The notes beneath the pieces were generated by a model. That model was given only the letters and a program-made list of their open reading frames with translations, did not search any database and was not told the origin of the DNA. This document shows positions 63,899 through 64,000 of a stretch of DNA of 64,000 nucleotides, one piece after another; the stretch's first letter is position 1; the number at the start of each line of letters is the position of its first letter. Source of the stretch: Caryophanales bacterium UBA7278 (GTDB taxonomy: Bacteria > Bacillota_I > Bacilli_A > RFN20 > CAG-826); contig DKRQ01000019.1 in the NCBI GenBank assembly GCA_002472275.1, forward strand, positions 124,001-188,000. The letters are read 5' to 3'. The position numbers and the translations under genes are program-made.

Positions 63899-64000
63899 TT
63901 AGTAGTCTAACCCTAGGGTTTCGTAGGTCCTTTCGAAGACTTTGATGGTGGATTCGGGGTCGGTTGAATAAGTGACCTCTTCGATCGTGAATTCGATGCG
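63899..64000 (-). CDS. C-terminal end of an unidentified protein (cut by window edge)
   Basis: The last 33 codons, ending ERTYETLGLDY and TAA at 63899-63901, 12 nt before the lipoprotein start. Upstream gene of the ABC operon; too short to identify. Confidence 0.7.
   Translation of the reverse strand, partial: RIEFTIEEVTYSTDPESTIKVFERTYETLGLDY

Overview
The window reads as a chromosome segment of a low-branching Bacillota (Firmicutes), most likely one of the uncultured, anaerobic, gut-type Bacilli related to the Mollicutes/Erysipelotrichia. The support is the Gram-positive gene order, zinc-type S14, a C4-zinc adenylate kinase, the RsmC-like methyltransferase between rplL and rpoB, a trimeric [FeFe]-hydrogenase, and many small lipoproteins with a Cys lipobox followed by a Ser-rich linker. 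TGA is used only as stop (for example rpmJ and adk) and Trp is TGG, so the code is standard despite the Mollicutes flavour. The conserved genes are GC-rich with a strong C-ending codon bias. Taxonomy is inference; no rRNA is present.

Layout. 1-14291: S10-spc-alpha ribosomal operon on +, from the end of rplC to rplQ, with secY, adk, map, infA and rpoA embedded; rpmD (L30) is missing and infA starts with CTG. 14309-15032: a gene-free stretch with terminators and two copies of a promoter-terminator cassette. 15033-19248: hydCBA, an electron-bifurcating [FeFe]-hydrogenase. 19322-22783: HAD phosphatase, cysS, rlmB and a SigH-like sigma factor. 22784-23787: rpmG-secE-nusG, inverted (minus). 23784-29964: accessory genes (lipoprotein, lipase-like protein, YfcE-type phosphodiesterase, two unknowns, ArsR plus a P1B metal ATPase). 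30005-40838: rplKAJL, rsmC-like, rpoB, rpoC. 40851-51092: a second accessory block inserted between rpoC and rpsL: a DUF3990/HTH pair, an M6-type metalloprotease lipoprotein, a BspA-like LRR lipoprotein, a lipoprotein with 11 EF-hand-like repeats, and an LRR/solute-binding-protein fusion. 51177-55605: str operon rpsL-rpsG-fusA-tuf. 55657-56324: a gene-free region with two candidate structured RNAs inside an inverted-repeat-bounded segment. 56325-64000 (minus): oligopeptide-binding-like lipoprotein and secreted serine protease, then an ABC operon (ATPase, two membrane proteins, lipoprotein, and one cut gene).

How it fits together. The translation and transcription core is regulated by recognisable devices: an L1-binding leader before rplK, an L10 leader before rplJ, and near-consensus promoters before rpmG, rplK, rpsL and tuf. 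Single accessory genes often have a -10 hexamer 6-7 nt before the start codon and no Shine-Dalgarno, which suggests leaderless mRNAs, whereas operon genes have strong AGGAG sites. The accessory genes are dominated by surface and secreted proteins (proteases, lipoproteins, calcium-binding repeats, LRRs, solute-binding proteins), consistent with life on peptides in a dense community; the hydrogenase would dispose of reducing power as H2.

The most interesting items: an LRR lipoprotein fused to an ABC solute-binding domain with an abrupt change in codon use at the junction; the 11-repeat EF-hand lipoprotein behind a promoter with a G9 tract in its spacer; the DUF3990/HTH toxin-antitoxin-like pair with an operator over its promoter; a 20-bp motif at the same position upstream of two distant secreted-protein promoters; and the structured-RNA region after tuf.
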